Assembly: GCA_965200035.1 (NCBI GenBank)
Contig: OZ241334.1
Location: forward strand, 4,394,448-4,458,447
From: UBA1952 sp965200035
GTDB taxonomy: Bacteria; Bacteroidota; Bacteroidia; Chitinophagales; Chitinophagaceae
Direction: 5' to 3'
DNA length: 64,000 nt
Shown here: in pieces, positions 56,801 through 64,000 of the stretch
How the letters are laid out: every line of letters begins with the position of its first letter
How positions within the stretch are numbered: the stretch's first letter is position 1
Notes under the pieces: model-generated
Databases searched by the model: none
Told to the model about the DNA's origin: nothing
What the model saw: the letters and a program-made list of their open reading frames with translations, nothing else
Translations under genes and position numbers: made by a program

Positions 56801-58903
56801 GTTTGAGGTTGTCTGCGCCAGGCCGCCGCCGCCCTGGGCTGCCCGGTTATTTTTAAACAACACATGATCCAGATCAAATGTCAGTGGCGCAAGAGTTGCC
56901 ATGCCACCGCCATTTACAGAAGCTGTATTATTCAGGAAGCTCACATTGTAAAGGGCCATGTGTGTAGGGTAAGAATCGTTACCGCTGCCCACGCATAGCC
57001 CGCCACCAGAGCCGTTAGCTACATTATTGCTGAAAATAAGATTGCGCAGTGTGGGCCATGAGCCGGTAAGGTACATGCCGCCACCATCGCCGCCAATGCC
57101 GCCCGTGATGGTAAATCCATCCAGCACTACATTCGCATTTATATACTTTCCGCTGCCATAGTAATTATTGTAGATCACCCGGCTGCCATTTCCTTTCAAT
57201 ACTGTTTTGTTGACTGCCCAGTTGCGCTGCTGCATGCTGGTGTCTGTATTGGTGAATCCGCCGTAGATTTTGTTATTTATATTCATCCCGTAAGCCTGAC
57301 CTGCCGGCGGTTGATAAGTGCCTTTGGCCACCCAGATAGGATTCCCGCTGTTAGAGACTGCTGTATCCAGTGCATCTTCCAGCTTATTGAACGCTGTAGC
57401 CCAGCTCAGTCCATTGTGAATGCCGGTAACCCGGGCACTGTCTACATAAATAGTTGGCCCCTGTACGCCGCCTTCATAAGCACCTATATCATACCCACTT
57501 CCTATTGGTCTTGGTGTGCCGATTATATCACTTGCAGCGGCCAGCACTATCGCAGCCGGGAAGGCAGAGGCGTTGATTGTTTGTCCCTGATCAATGGGTG
57601 CTGCCGGTGCATTGTAATAAAGGCGCAGACCATCATCTGCCGTCATCCAGATGCCATCAGGCCCTGCAGGATTATTGATGTCAAAAAAGGGATTTGCACC
57701 GGACGACGCAATGTTGCCAGTGCCGGTATAAGGTGCGGTACCGAAAGAACTACCACTGAAGCAATAATTGATTTCAGTAGACTTGGCAACGCCGGCCAAA
57801 AGGATGTCGCCATAATTGTGGTTATAGAATGCGCAATTGGTGACTTTAATGCCCGACTCCTGTGCGTAGAAGCCCTGAAAGGCGCCTTTGTTACTGGCAA
57901 AAGTGCAATTGGTAATCACACTATAATTATTGTTGGTGAGCATAGCGCCTCCATAAATGGCTGAGTCACCTATGAACACCACATTGGTCAGCAGCAATGG
58001 AGTGGTTATAGTGTTAGCCGTACTGTAAAGGCCGCCACCCAGCGTATTGCTCGCCGTAGAAGTAGAGTAGCAGACGTTTTTACTGAACACTGCATTATTG
58101 ACTGTCACGGACGAACTGATATTATACATTCCGCCACCCAAAGAAAAGCAGTTGCTGCCACTGGATGACTCTGCCCGGTTATCTGCAAGAACGATATTGG
58201 TAAAAACAGGGCTGCTGTTCATATTAAACACAGCACCACCCCGACCCTGAAACCCTGAAGAAATCGCTTTATTTCTTAGGAAGGTCACATTAGTGACGAT
58301 TGGCGCACCATAATTATTAGACATACCGCCACCGGCAATATAGCCGCCACCGCTGGCAATATTATCGCTGATGATCAGGTTCCGAAGTACCGGTGATGCA
58401 TAATTGTTATTGATACCTGCGCCGCCGTTGATGTTGCTGCCGCCGGTGATGGTAAAGCCGTCTAAAACGGCTGTATTGAGCAATGGTGCACCTGCACTGT
58501 AAAGATTAGCTATTACCCCGGCTCCATTTCCTTTCAGAATGGTAATCCGTGTTTTCCAGTTGCGCTGGCTGATGCCTGTATCTGTATTTGCGAAACCACC
58601 GTAGATGGCCACCCCATTCTTCATGCTATAAGTGCTGTAGATACCGGGTTTGTACGTTCCTTTTGCCACCCATACTGTGTCTCCGGCGGAAGCGTTTCCT
58701 ATGCCATCCTCCAGTCTATTATAAGCCGCAGCCCAGCTGACACCTGTGTAAGTGCCTGAGACATTAGCGCTATCCACATAGCGGCGCGCCGCGCCCGCAT
58801 TGGTACTGATCAAAAACAGGCAGGCTGCAATCAGCAAATTTATCAGGCTTTGCACAGGCCATTTAGTTTGTTGCGGTTGAAGTGTAAGTTGGCTGGTTTT
58901 CAT
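53804..58903 (-). CDS. Giant T9SS surface protein with three beta-helix modules
   Basis: A 1699-residue secreted protein. Signal segment LLIAACLFLISTNAGA, then three tandem modules of about 420-440 residues starting near 40, 483 and 910. Each opens '(R/I)YVDSA.V.G...G.SWA.AFN.LE.AL...VWVAKGTY.P', runs through right-handed beta-helix coils rich in 'GGGxYN..SSP.xxNxxFxxN.A..GGG', and closes with a choice-of-anchor-Q-type 'D..G.PRP....YDIGAYE'. After a Thr/Asn-rich region with Ig-like strands (about 1330-1610) comes a type A T9SS sorting domain (SPNPARNTLIVSNT ... WQPGIYFLKTADGQVLKIVRE). A pectin-lyase-like fold without obvious catalytic residues; adhesin or polysaccharide-binding role is inference. 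Confidence 0.9.
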   Translation of the reverse strand: MKTSQLTLQPQQTKWPVQSLINLLIAACLFLISTNAGAARRYVDSANVSGTYTGVSWAAAYNRLEDGIGNASAGDTVWVAKGTYKPGIYSTYSMKNGVAIYGGFANTDTGISQRNWKTRITILKGNGAGVIANLYSAGAPLLNTAVLDGFTITGGSNINGGAGINNNYASPVLRNLIISDNIASGGGYIAGGGMSNNYGAPIVTNVTFLRNKAISSGFQGRGGAVFNMNSSPVFTNIVLADNRAESSSGSNCFSLGGGMYNISSSVTVNNAVFSKNVCYSTSTASNTLGGGLYSTANTITTPLLLTNVVFIGDSAIYGGAMLTNNNYSVITNCTFASNKGAFQGFYAQESGIKVTNCAFYNHNYGDILLAGVAKSTEINYCFSGSSFGTAPYTGTGNIASSGANPFFDINNPAGPDGIWMTADDGLRLYYNAPAAPIDQGQTINASAFPAAIVLAAASDIIGTPRPIGSGYDIGAYEGGVQGPTIYVDSARVTGIHNGLSWATAFNKLEDALDTAVSNSGNPIWVAKGTYQPPAGQAYGMNINNKIYGGFTNTDTSMQQRNWAVNKTVLKGNGSRVIYNNYYGSGKYINANVVLDGFTITGGIGGDGGGMYLTGSWPTLRNLIFSNNVANGSGGGLCVGSGNDSYPTHMALYNVSFLNNTASVNGGGMATLAPLTFDLDHVLFKNNRAAQGGGGLAQTTSNLVANNVVFENDTATNGGAYYNYYQCSSKFTNTVFRANRASGAAATIYSNQYGDATMTNTTFSNNTSADNLLFVNVYFPQRTSYIKATNTVFWGNAAISGAGTDSLTYCLLQAAKPGVGNEVALLSPFVNDTLPAGADGIWMNADDGLQLKYGILPSSINSGKTIIAADNPSPVNGVSAGIAAAATKDITGLSRPSGNAYDKGAYEFKYPTFTRYYVDSANVNGLHDGMSWGTAFNNMEAALKDPSLVAGDTVWVAKGTYQPAAGNSFKMVKGVVMYGGLRNTDTGLIRRNYSTNPSILKGNGNVVINNTFASTAPMTGTAILDGFTIRDGDGSDSYLGGGIYLEYASPTLRNLLITHNSAANGYGGGISTYYSNSIINHVTVDSNSADYGGGGIANYFSALVVSNSVISGNVSLFAGGGGVDNYASPIMLSNVAFFRNTTAGDGGGMYNAGDNTPPVLKNVIFYGNTAVNGGGLAGDGSSMKVVNTTFCNNTATTNGGGAYFVNGVSANSPQFTNSTFWGNVNGNGPTGNPDIKADLVKINYCFTQKDYSAGQTGNILGSASPFVNDTLPTGYDGVWFTADDGLQLQFCTPALNAGINDSTASILTDVLGRPRIKNTVVDMGAYEKQSNTTAGLYSGNVSLSTSSANNHPFPAICDDNGWTYYAVASQPDSLAFAINWGTNNNAAKAAARIFVNLENDNINQANASGGNFVMRRYWNVDLNGTTLASPVQVRFYYNPADTVALHASAVAASLGSRAGNIQWFKTTGTLFTPAQVTAGNINGGNRINLSFTYGADNNVPYAQFSAVTSFSGGTAALIIPSSTPLPVKLLSFTARKYNGEQSVLTKWQVTAEDLDHYAVQRSTDAINFKEIGRVGPSGKEVYSLVDDLSDIPVSQRTTLYYRLLLMDASGAYTYSNTEKVSFGNAAGKATASPNPARNTLIVSNTSEALDGREVVITDAKGIMVQRFILTGRISLDVSRWQPGIYFLKTADGQVLKIVRE

Positions 58904-59274
58904 TGATCGGCTGTTTTACCCATGCGTATAATGCGGAATGCCGTGGGATGATAACCCGGCAAGAATGATGGGAATAAGAAAGTGCAAAATTCACCTGATC
59001 ATGTACCGCATCCTATAGGGGTTACCCCCTGTTTTTCCTGTTTGCTGCCTTTATGATGCTGCAGCATAAAGCGTATCGCCGATATAGCTACTATGAATCA
59101 GGGAATTCTGATTATTCGTACAAAAACAATTACTAAATATAACAGTCATCTGCATTGTGAAAAACCCTTTGCTGGCTTTTAAGACTAAGAAGATTATTCT
59201 GATACTTTTTATCAACATCTTCCCTGGCACTCTTTTATTGCCGGAATGAATAAGCAAACCTGATAACATTCTAA
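58904..59274. other. Intergenic region without recognised features
   Basis: 371 bases between the giant T9SS gene (-) and the VOC gene (+). A short run AGGGGTTACCCCCT near 59016-59030 is palindrome-like; nothing else stands out. Confidence 0.5.
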
Positions 59275-59778
59275 ATGACACAAATAATGGCTAAAAACAT
59301 CATTTGCCTGTGGTATAACGGCACAGCAGAAGAAGCAGCTAATTTCTATGCTGATACTTTCCCCAATAGTAGCGTGACGGCAGTAAACCCTTCGCCTGCT
59401 GATTACCCGGACGGCAAGAAAGGTCAGATACTCACTGTTGAATTCAATGTACTCGGTATTCCTTGTCTGGGTCTTAACGGAGGCTCTGCTTTTAAGCACA
59501 GTGAGGCTTTTTCATTCCAGGTGATCACGGAAGATCAGGCCGAGACTGATCGGTATTGGAATGCGATTGTCGGTAATGGTGGTGAAGAGAGTCAGTGCGG
59601 ATGGTGTAGAGATAAATGGGGAATATCCTGGCAGATTACACCCAAAGTATTAATGGAAGCAACAACGGGTAAAGATCAGGCTGCAGCCAAGCGGGCATTT
59701 GAGGCCATGATGAAAATGAAAAAGATCGACGTTGCAGCAATCGACGCGGCTATCCGTAATTATCAGAAGACTGAATAG
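59275..59778 (+). CDS. VOC-family (PhnB/glyoxalase-like) protein
   Basis: A 167-residue protein of the vicinal oxygen chelate superfamily, PhnB/3-demethylubiquinone methyltransferase-like group. It has ICLWYNGTAEEAANFYADTFP, VTAVNPSPADYPDGKKGQILTVEFNVLGIPCLGLNGG, FKHSEAFSFQV, and the C-half 'ESQCGWCRDKWGISWQITPKVL', the family's usual signature. Usually 150-165 residues, so complete. An ATG at 59287 (MAKNIICLWY) is an equally good start. Substrate unknown. Confidence 0.9.
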   Translation: MTQIMAKNIICLWYNGTAEEAANFYADTFPNSSVTAVNPSPADYPDGKKGQILTVEFNVLGIPCLGLNGGSAFKHSEAFSFQVITEDQAETDRYWNAIVGNGGEESQCGWCRDKWGISWQITPKVLMEATTGKDQAAAKRAFEAMMKMKKIDVAAIDAAIRNYQKTE

Positions 59779-59822
59779 AAAACTGCCCACATTACATTGG
59801 AAGCCACATTATTTTCATCAGT

Positions 59823-60254
59823 TCATCTTTCATTCGTAACCTCAACCCCATATCTTATTGCCGCTTCGAGGATAGCAGCATTTATATCTTTTAGCGTTTT
59901 GAACTTAATGCAATACCCAGTCACACTCGCCTTGCCTAGTTCTTCTCCATACGTTTGGGCTAAGTAGGTCTTATCCTTTATGCCGAGAATGTAAACAGAG
60001 ATTCCGGTTTTATTAGCGCTCATACCAATTTGATAAAACGCTTTGGTCGTTCCATCAGCATAGTTCATGGTGTGAGATCCATAGCCGATGTTAGGATTAG
60101 AAACGATTTTATTTTCACTGTCCCTACCATCCAGGAACCATAATTTACATGCCGGCATTGCCTGCAGAATGATCTGGTGCAACGCTTGCATATCGCTGCG
60201 CTTTGGCTCAGGTTGACTGGCGATGTACTCTTTGATTTGCTCCTGTACGTTCAT
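59823..60254 (-). CDS. DUF1801 (YdhG-like) protein
   Basis: A 143-residue cytosolic protein of the DUF1801 family: MNVQEQIKEYIASQPEPKRSDMQALHQII opening, the GYGSHTMNYADGTTK..FYQIGMSANKTGISVYI core and KASVTGYCIKFKTLKDIN near the end. Members are small alpha-beta proteins of unknown function, related to Fe-S scaffold-like folds. Single gene here. Confidence 0.88.
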   Translation of the reverse strand: MNVQEQIKEYIASQPEPKRSDMQALHQIILQAMPACKLWFLDGRDSENKIVSNPNIGYGSHTMNYADGTTKAFYQIGMSANKTGISVYILGIKDKTYLAQTYGEELGKASVTGYCIKFKTLKDINAAILEAAIRYGVEVTNER

Positions 60255-61219
60255 ATGAATATCGAATTGGGATCGCTTCTTTACTTCTTCAAATTTCGCT
60301 TTGTTTTTAGTTAGCCATTCGTTTGTCTTTCATTTTTCTTTGTAAGTAAGGGCAGGCTTATCTCCACTACGTCAACGTGTTCTTTTATGCAATGATACAC
60401 TAGGTAACTATTTCACGAAAATAGAAACAGATTTCAAACCCAGGAAATCGCAGGCAAAAACAAAAACCACCGATAATCAGTGGCTTTTATATCAGGTGAA
60501 CCTGTTGGATTGATTCCGAACCACTGATCGAAATTTTAAAAAATATAAGCATTGTAAAATATTGTCCGAATTGTATGCACATATCTATTTTGTCTCAGGA
60601 CACGCTTGCACCGCTTGCGGGCAAATCTGAAAGATCGGTAATTTGAAAAGCATTCCGGACGTGCTTTAAGGATCTTGCGCACAGCCAACAAGCAGGCGTC
60701 ATATAGACGCCATAAAATACCGTGGTTTTCACATACAAATTGCGGGGTTTTCACCTTGATACTGAAAGGTGCCATCACTAATTTGCCAAGAATGCCAGTT
60801 ATCAATCTAAGACATCGGATAATCATTGGCAAACCTTAATGAAATCCGGATCAATTTACTATTCGGGCTTCAAACGATGCGATGAGACCCGTACATTCTA
60901 TTCAGCAATAGCTAACCCAAGATAAATAAAACCGGCTCAGAAATTAAGTGAAGCCAACCTGTGATAAATGCGCTTGAGATTGGAGTAAGCATTGCAATTA
61001 GTGCGAAAGTATAGAGGGAGTTAGTTGAATACAGCAAGCTATGTACCCGCATAGTTCTTTGAAAGAAAATGCTCTCCTGATGAGCTGGTAAAATGGGGCT
61101 GGTAGTAAGGGATAAAAGGAAGATGACTGCCAGCAAAAAGATTCTCACAGTTAGATATGCATACAGGGATTCCGAAAACTGTTACCAGAGTAGGAGCAAT
61201 AAAAAAATTCAGCATTCAA
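60255..61219. other. 965-base region without a convincing gene
   Basis: Both strands have short open frames, for example 60536-60832 (-) and 60912-61148 (-), but none shows a family, a good start or a codon pattern like the neighbours. A small palindrome GGCGTC-ATATA-GACGCC occurs at about 60695-60711. It could include the promoter of the T9SS gene at 61220. Confidence 0.5.
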
Positions 61220-63685
61220 ATGAAGAGAGCTCTCTTTTTCATGGCACTGGCGCTCAGCGCCGCATCTTCTGTCCAGGCACAGATGCCAAAATGGTGCAAC
61301 CCGCCTGTTTTATTCGATTGGGCAACGCATTCTCAAACCATGACGATCTACGTTGCACCGAACACTGGCGATTATTATGGCTCCAATGGTAGCTACGACG
61401 CCAATGGCGACCTCAGAGAGTATACCTTCGGTACATGGACCTATGAAAATCCGAACGTTGGTTTTGGTTCGCCCCTGAACAGTCTGTATACCCGCGAATC
61501 AAATATCATCAAAGTTCCGAACACCTGCAATGATTACTACGTGATATACGCCACCTGCAAGGCGGTAGGTACAACTGCCTACGTGCGCTACACAAAACAG
61601 CATTGGCAGGGAAGTGGCAATTTTTGGTATGATGATAACGTTCAGCGGTATCTGGACCTGACGCAGGTATCCGGTTCTGGCTGGTGTAATCTTGCTATTT
61701 CAAAGCAATTGCCAAACAAAAACCGGTACCTGTTTATCTCCGGCACGAATGGGCTGGGCAAATATCTCATTGATAATGACAAAATTTCTTTTGTTTCAAT
61801 GGTTACCAGCAGTTCATCCAATATATATCGTGGAGAAGAAGGAGAATTGTATGAATCCGGCAGTGGCTATAAATATGCGACCGGTGGTTATGCGAGCACC
61901 AGCGAAGAAAAAATAGGAGTGATCACTATGGATGCCAATGGCAATTACGTGTCTCAGCAGAGCTATTCCGGCGTTGGCAAGGTACACGGGATTGAGTTCG
62001 TAGATAATGACCATATCCTGTTTTCCAGCACTTCAGGCATTGGTCTGCTGACCCTTTCCACCAGTTCTGTGAGCTACCTTTCTAACACGGGAAGCTGTCG
62101 TAATGCGCATATCGAGAAAGCCATCGATGGTAAATATTATACCCTCGGCACATCCGGCAGCGATTTGAAACTGGTAGAGCTGAACCCATCAACATTGACG
62201 ACCACGTTTACCAGCTACACCTATAACAGCATCATTAAATCTCCTGCAGATCCCAATGTACATACTCTCGTAGACCAGGTAGATAATGAGAATTATGTGA
62301 CAGCGGAGTACAGGGCCGACCTGATTTCCAAAGATGACCCCAGCGATATCGGCACCGAGCCCAACGGTCTTTCTTCCAACATCTGGGCCAGCGATGATAT
62401 CTGGAACGTGCGCGACTCAACCAGTCCGCCGCTCGTACACCAGAACCCCGGCTATACCGGCATCGGCAATGTTATGAAGCTGCGCATCACCAACGCGGGC
62501 TGCGTCACCTCCGCACCGAGCCACGCCAAAATGTACTGGACCCTCGGCGCCACGGGAGAGGCATGGCCCAATGCCTGGACCGGCACCCCTTTGTGCGCCG
62601 GACAGCCCAATGGCGGCGGCGAGCTGACCACCCCTTACGGCACCACCACCTATGCGTCGGGACTGGGATTTAATATAGGCGCCCTGGCACCCGGTCAGAG
62701 TCAGATTCTGGAATCCAAATGGCAGCCGGTAGATCCGGCCATCTATTCCTGCACCGGCATTACCCTGGGCCTGAACCCGATGATCTGTTTCCTCGGGAGG
62801 ATCGTGGATGCGGCGGACCCGATGTATAATGAAACCAATGGCTCTATCAGCGCGAATGTGCGCAATAACAACAATATCGTTACCCGCAATACGACGCTGG
62901 TAAACCTTCCCGGTAACTTCCTCAGGGTGATACACGGCGGCGGCGGCGTGCTGGTAAGCAATAACCTCAGCGAAGCTACAGCGTTCAATATCAGCATACG
63001 GAATGTGCCGGGCAGCGGCGGTAGCGGAACCCCGTTCAGCAATCTGGGCGATGTGACCCTTCAGGTGTCCCAGAATTTTTATGACTCCTGGCGGATCGGC
63101 GGTGGCAGCACCGTCGGCCTGAGACTCATAGATCCGCAGTCCCATACCTTCCGTGTGACTGATATCGCCAATGCGACGTTCAACAATGTGATGATCGGGG
63201 CCAGTGAGGTGATGAGCATGCAGGCTGATTTCTCCCTGACCGCACCGACAGGCATCCGGGATACGTACGTATTCGACATCAGCCAGACCAGCCTGCAGGA
63301 CGATCAGGACCACAGCAGCCACTGCAGCTATATCGTCAGCATCACCGATGAGGAAGATGGCGGCAGTGATGGCGGGGATGGCAAGAAGACTGCCACGGGC
63401 ATTGGCTCCATAGCGGTTGCCGGCAATGCTGCTGTCACCGTTACACCGAATCCTGCACAGGATGTGCTGAACCTGAGCATTACGAGCACGGCTAAAGATG
63501 TGGTGACTGTTGAGGTGTTTGATATTATGGGCAGAACCGCAGTTAAATCCTTCAGGGATTATGCTGTTCAGCAAGGAACGACCAGCCTTCAGCTGCCGGT
63601 CAGCGATTTGGCTAATGGCATGTACCTGGTCCGTATCACCGGCACGCACATCAGCAGCTATTCGAAGATCGAAGTCCGTCACTAA
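61220..63685 (+). CDS. T9SS-exported protein, mosaic composition
   Basis: An 821-residue secreted protein. Start ATG 61220 gives the signal LFFMALALSAASSVQA; the frame is open 21 codons further upstream. The first third has Trp/Tyr-rich beta strands (WTYENPNVGFG, VRYTKQHWQGSGNFWYDD) that read like a propeller or lectin-like region. The middle (about 370-700) is a Gly/Asn-rich region with DDIWNVRDSTSPP, a motif of extracellular Bacteroidota proteins. The end (about 735-821) is a type A T9SS sorting domain (VTPNPAQDVLNLSI, FDIMGRTAVKSF, LANGMYLVRITG, SYSKIEVRH). The middle part is clearly GC-richer than the first third. Terminator at 63718-63750. Confidence 0.85.
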   Translation: MKRALFFMALALSAASSVQAQMPKWCNPPVLFDWATHSQTMTIYVAPNTGDYYGSNGSYDANGDLREYTFGTWTYENPNVGFGSPLNSLYTRESNIIKVPNTCNDYYVIYATCKAVGTTAYVRYTKQHWQGSGNFWYDDNVQRYLDLTQVSGSGWCNLAISKQLPNKNRYLFISGTNGLGKYLIDNDKISFVSMVTSSSSNIYRGEEGELYESGSGYKYATGGYASTSEEKIGVITMDANGNYVSQQSYSGVGKVHGIEFVDNDHILFSSTSGIGLLTLSTSSVSYLSNTGSCRNAHIEKAIDGKYYTLGTSGSDLKLVELNPSTLTTTFTSYTYNSIIKSPADPNVHTLVDQVDNENYVTAEYRADLISKDDPSDIGTEPNGLSSNIWASDDIWNVRDSTSPPLVHQNPGYTGIGNVMKLRITNAGCVTSAPSHAKMYWTLGATGEAWPNAWTGTPLCAGQPNGGGELTTPYGTTTYASGLGFNIGALAPGQSQILESKWQPVDPAIYSCTGITLGLNPMICFLGRIVDAADPMYNETNGSISANVRNNNNIVTRNTTLVNLPGNFLRVIHGGGGVLVSNNLSEATAFNISIRNVPGSGGSGTPFSNLGDVTLQVSQNFYDSWRIGGGSTVGLRLIDPQSHTFRVTDIANATFNNVMIGASEVMSMQADFSLTAPTGIRDTYVFDISQTSLQDDQDHSSHCSYIVSITDEEDGGSDGGDGKKTATGIGSIAVAGNAAVTVTPNPAQDVLNLSITSTAKDVVTVEVFDIMGRTAVKSFRDYAVQQGTTSLQLPVSDLANGMYLVRITGTHISSYSKIEVRH

Positions 63686-63717
63686 TCCTTAAGTCTGCAA
63701 CAGCAGCAGCAAAGAAC

Positions 63718-63750
63718 AAGGCCACCTGTAAAAATAGGTGGCCTTTTCTT
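63718..63750 (+). terminator. Intrinsic terminator after the T9SS gene
   Basis: AAGGCCACCT pairs perfectly with AGGTGGCCTT around GTAAAAAT, followed by TTCTTATT. Confidence 0.88.
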
Positions 63751-63828
63751 ATTAAGATGTTTATGGCAGTTTAATCATCTGACACTATAATTCAGTTTTA
63801 ATCTTAGTACATTTCTTTTTGACCTCTT

Positions 63829-63999
63829 CTACTTCTGATAAATTGGGGTAGGTCGCTCATCTATAGCAATGTCTTTTTCTGGGATCACTTTAAAAACTTG
63901 TAGAGATGATAAAAAGTTAAGTGAGTTGCAGGCTATCTTACTATTTATGTAAGCGAACAAATTCAGCAACTCCTTTCTAAAAGCCTGGTCTGTATCCAT
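63829..63999 (-). CDS. Short or truncated reading frame at the right edge
   Basis: The minus strand reads ATG at 63999 and an uninterrupted 56-codon frame (MDTDQAFRKELLNLFAYINS...IAIDERPTPIYQK) to TAG at 63831-63829. The residue pattern (charged helices, then a polar Pro-containing tail) looks like a genuine C-terminus. Either a small protein or the 3' end of a gene continuing beyond the window. No family recognised; convergent with the T9SS gene. Confidence 0.45.
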   Translation of the reverse strand: MDTDQAFRKELLNLFAYINSKIACNSLNFLSSLQVFKVIPEKDIAIDERPTPIYQK

Positions 64000-64000
64000 C

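Noticed and set aside
60536..60832. 98-codon minus-strand frame in the 60.3-61.2 kb gap
   Set aside because: No start context, family or codon pattern; other frames over the same bases look equally protein-like in short pieces.
60912..61148. 78-codon hydrophobic minus-strand frame
   Set aside because: Hydrophobicity can come from AT-rich DNA; no conserved pattern recognised, so not called as a gene.
62417..63682. 421-codon open frame antisense to the T9SS gene
   Set aside because: Arises from the GC-rich section, where stop codons are rare; the plus frame has the sorting domain and signal peptide.

Overview
The window is a chromosomal segment of a Bacteroidota bacterium, most likely of the Chitinophagaceae/Chitinophagales. 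The evidence is: type IX secretion (T9SS) C-terminal sorting domains on three large surface proteins, a TonB-dependent receptor, many SpII lipoproteins, TAnnTTTG-type promoter elements, almost no Shine-Dalgarno sequences in front of genes, and a 16S-Ile-Ala-23S-5S rRNA operon whose 16S 3' end reads GGAATACCTCC. No plasmid, phage, insertion sequence or CRISPR array is visible; the segment reads as ordinary chromosome with a few repeat-rich or compositionally odd spots.

Layout. 1-6 kb: 3' part of a XerC/D recombinase, hpf, a PQQ-propeller lipoprotein, a PspC-like protein, a small possibly frameshifted membrane protein, rpsA (minus strand, TTG start with a strong SD) and an outer-membrane barrel. 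6-12.5 kb: a complete minus-strand rrn operon with three tandem promoters. 12.5-26.3 kb: Skp/OmpH-like chaperone, APC permease overlapping a heptose-7-phosphate kinase, a thiolase, an M13 peptidase lipoprotein, a DUF4846 lipoprotein, an MFS transporter, PPK2, a large exported protein with a separase/caspase-like His-Cys signature, and glyA. 26.4-30 kb: a minus-strand operon (His-rich small protein, TonB receptor, lipoprotein) that looks like metal uptake. 30-41.6 kb: a second thiolase, a flavoprotein, a tight five-gene minus-strand run (exported protein, polytopic membrane protein, purQ, free-standing DsbD N-domain, full DsbD) and a ligase-associated Lhr-type helicase carrying a repeat-derived insertion. 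41.9-45 kb: small lipoprotein/membrane pair, a 21-bp minisatellite, AraC regulator and NmrA-like protein. 45.2-51.3 kb: TPR histidine kinase and LytTR response regulator followed by a T9SS FG-GAP-like protein, a barrel and a lipoprotein. 51.7-64 kb: a second AraC regulator with a membrane protein, a 1699-residue three-module beta-helix T9SS protein, a VOC protein, a DUF1801 protein, another T9SS protein with a GC-rich middle section, and a short reading frame at the right edge.

How it fits together. Most genes are housekeeping (translation, envelope assembly, one-carbon and purine metabolism, thiol redox, polyphosphate, DNA repair). The accessory content is surface biology: T9SS-exported repeat proteins, small barrels, lipoproteins and their probable regulators. 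The best leads for something undescribed are the separase/caspase-like exported protein (22613-24823), the sensor kinase-LytTR-surface operon block with a palindrome on the predicted start of the surface operon, and the metal-uptake-like operon with its His-rich partner.
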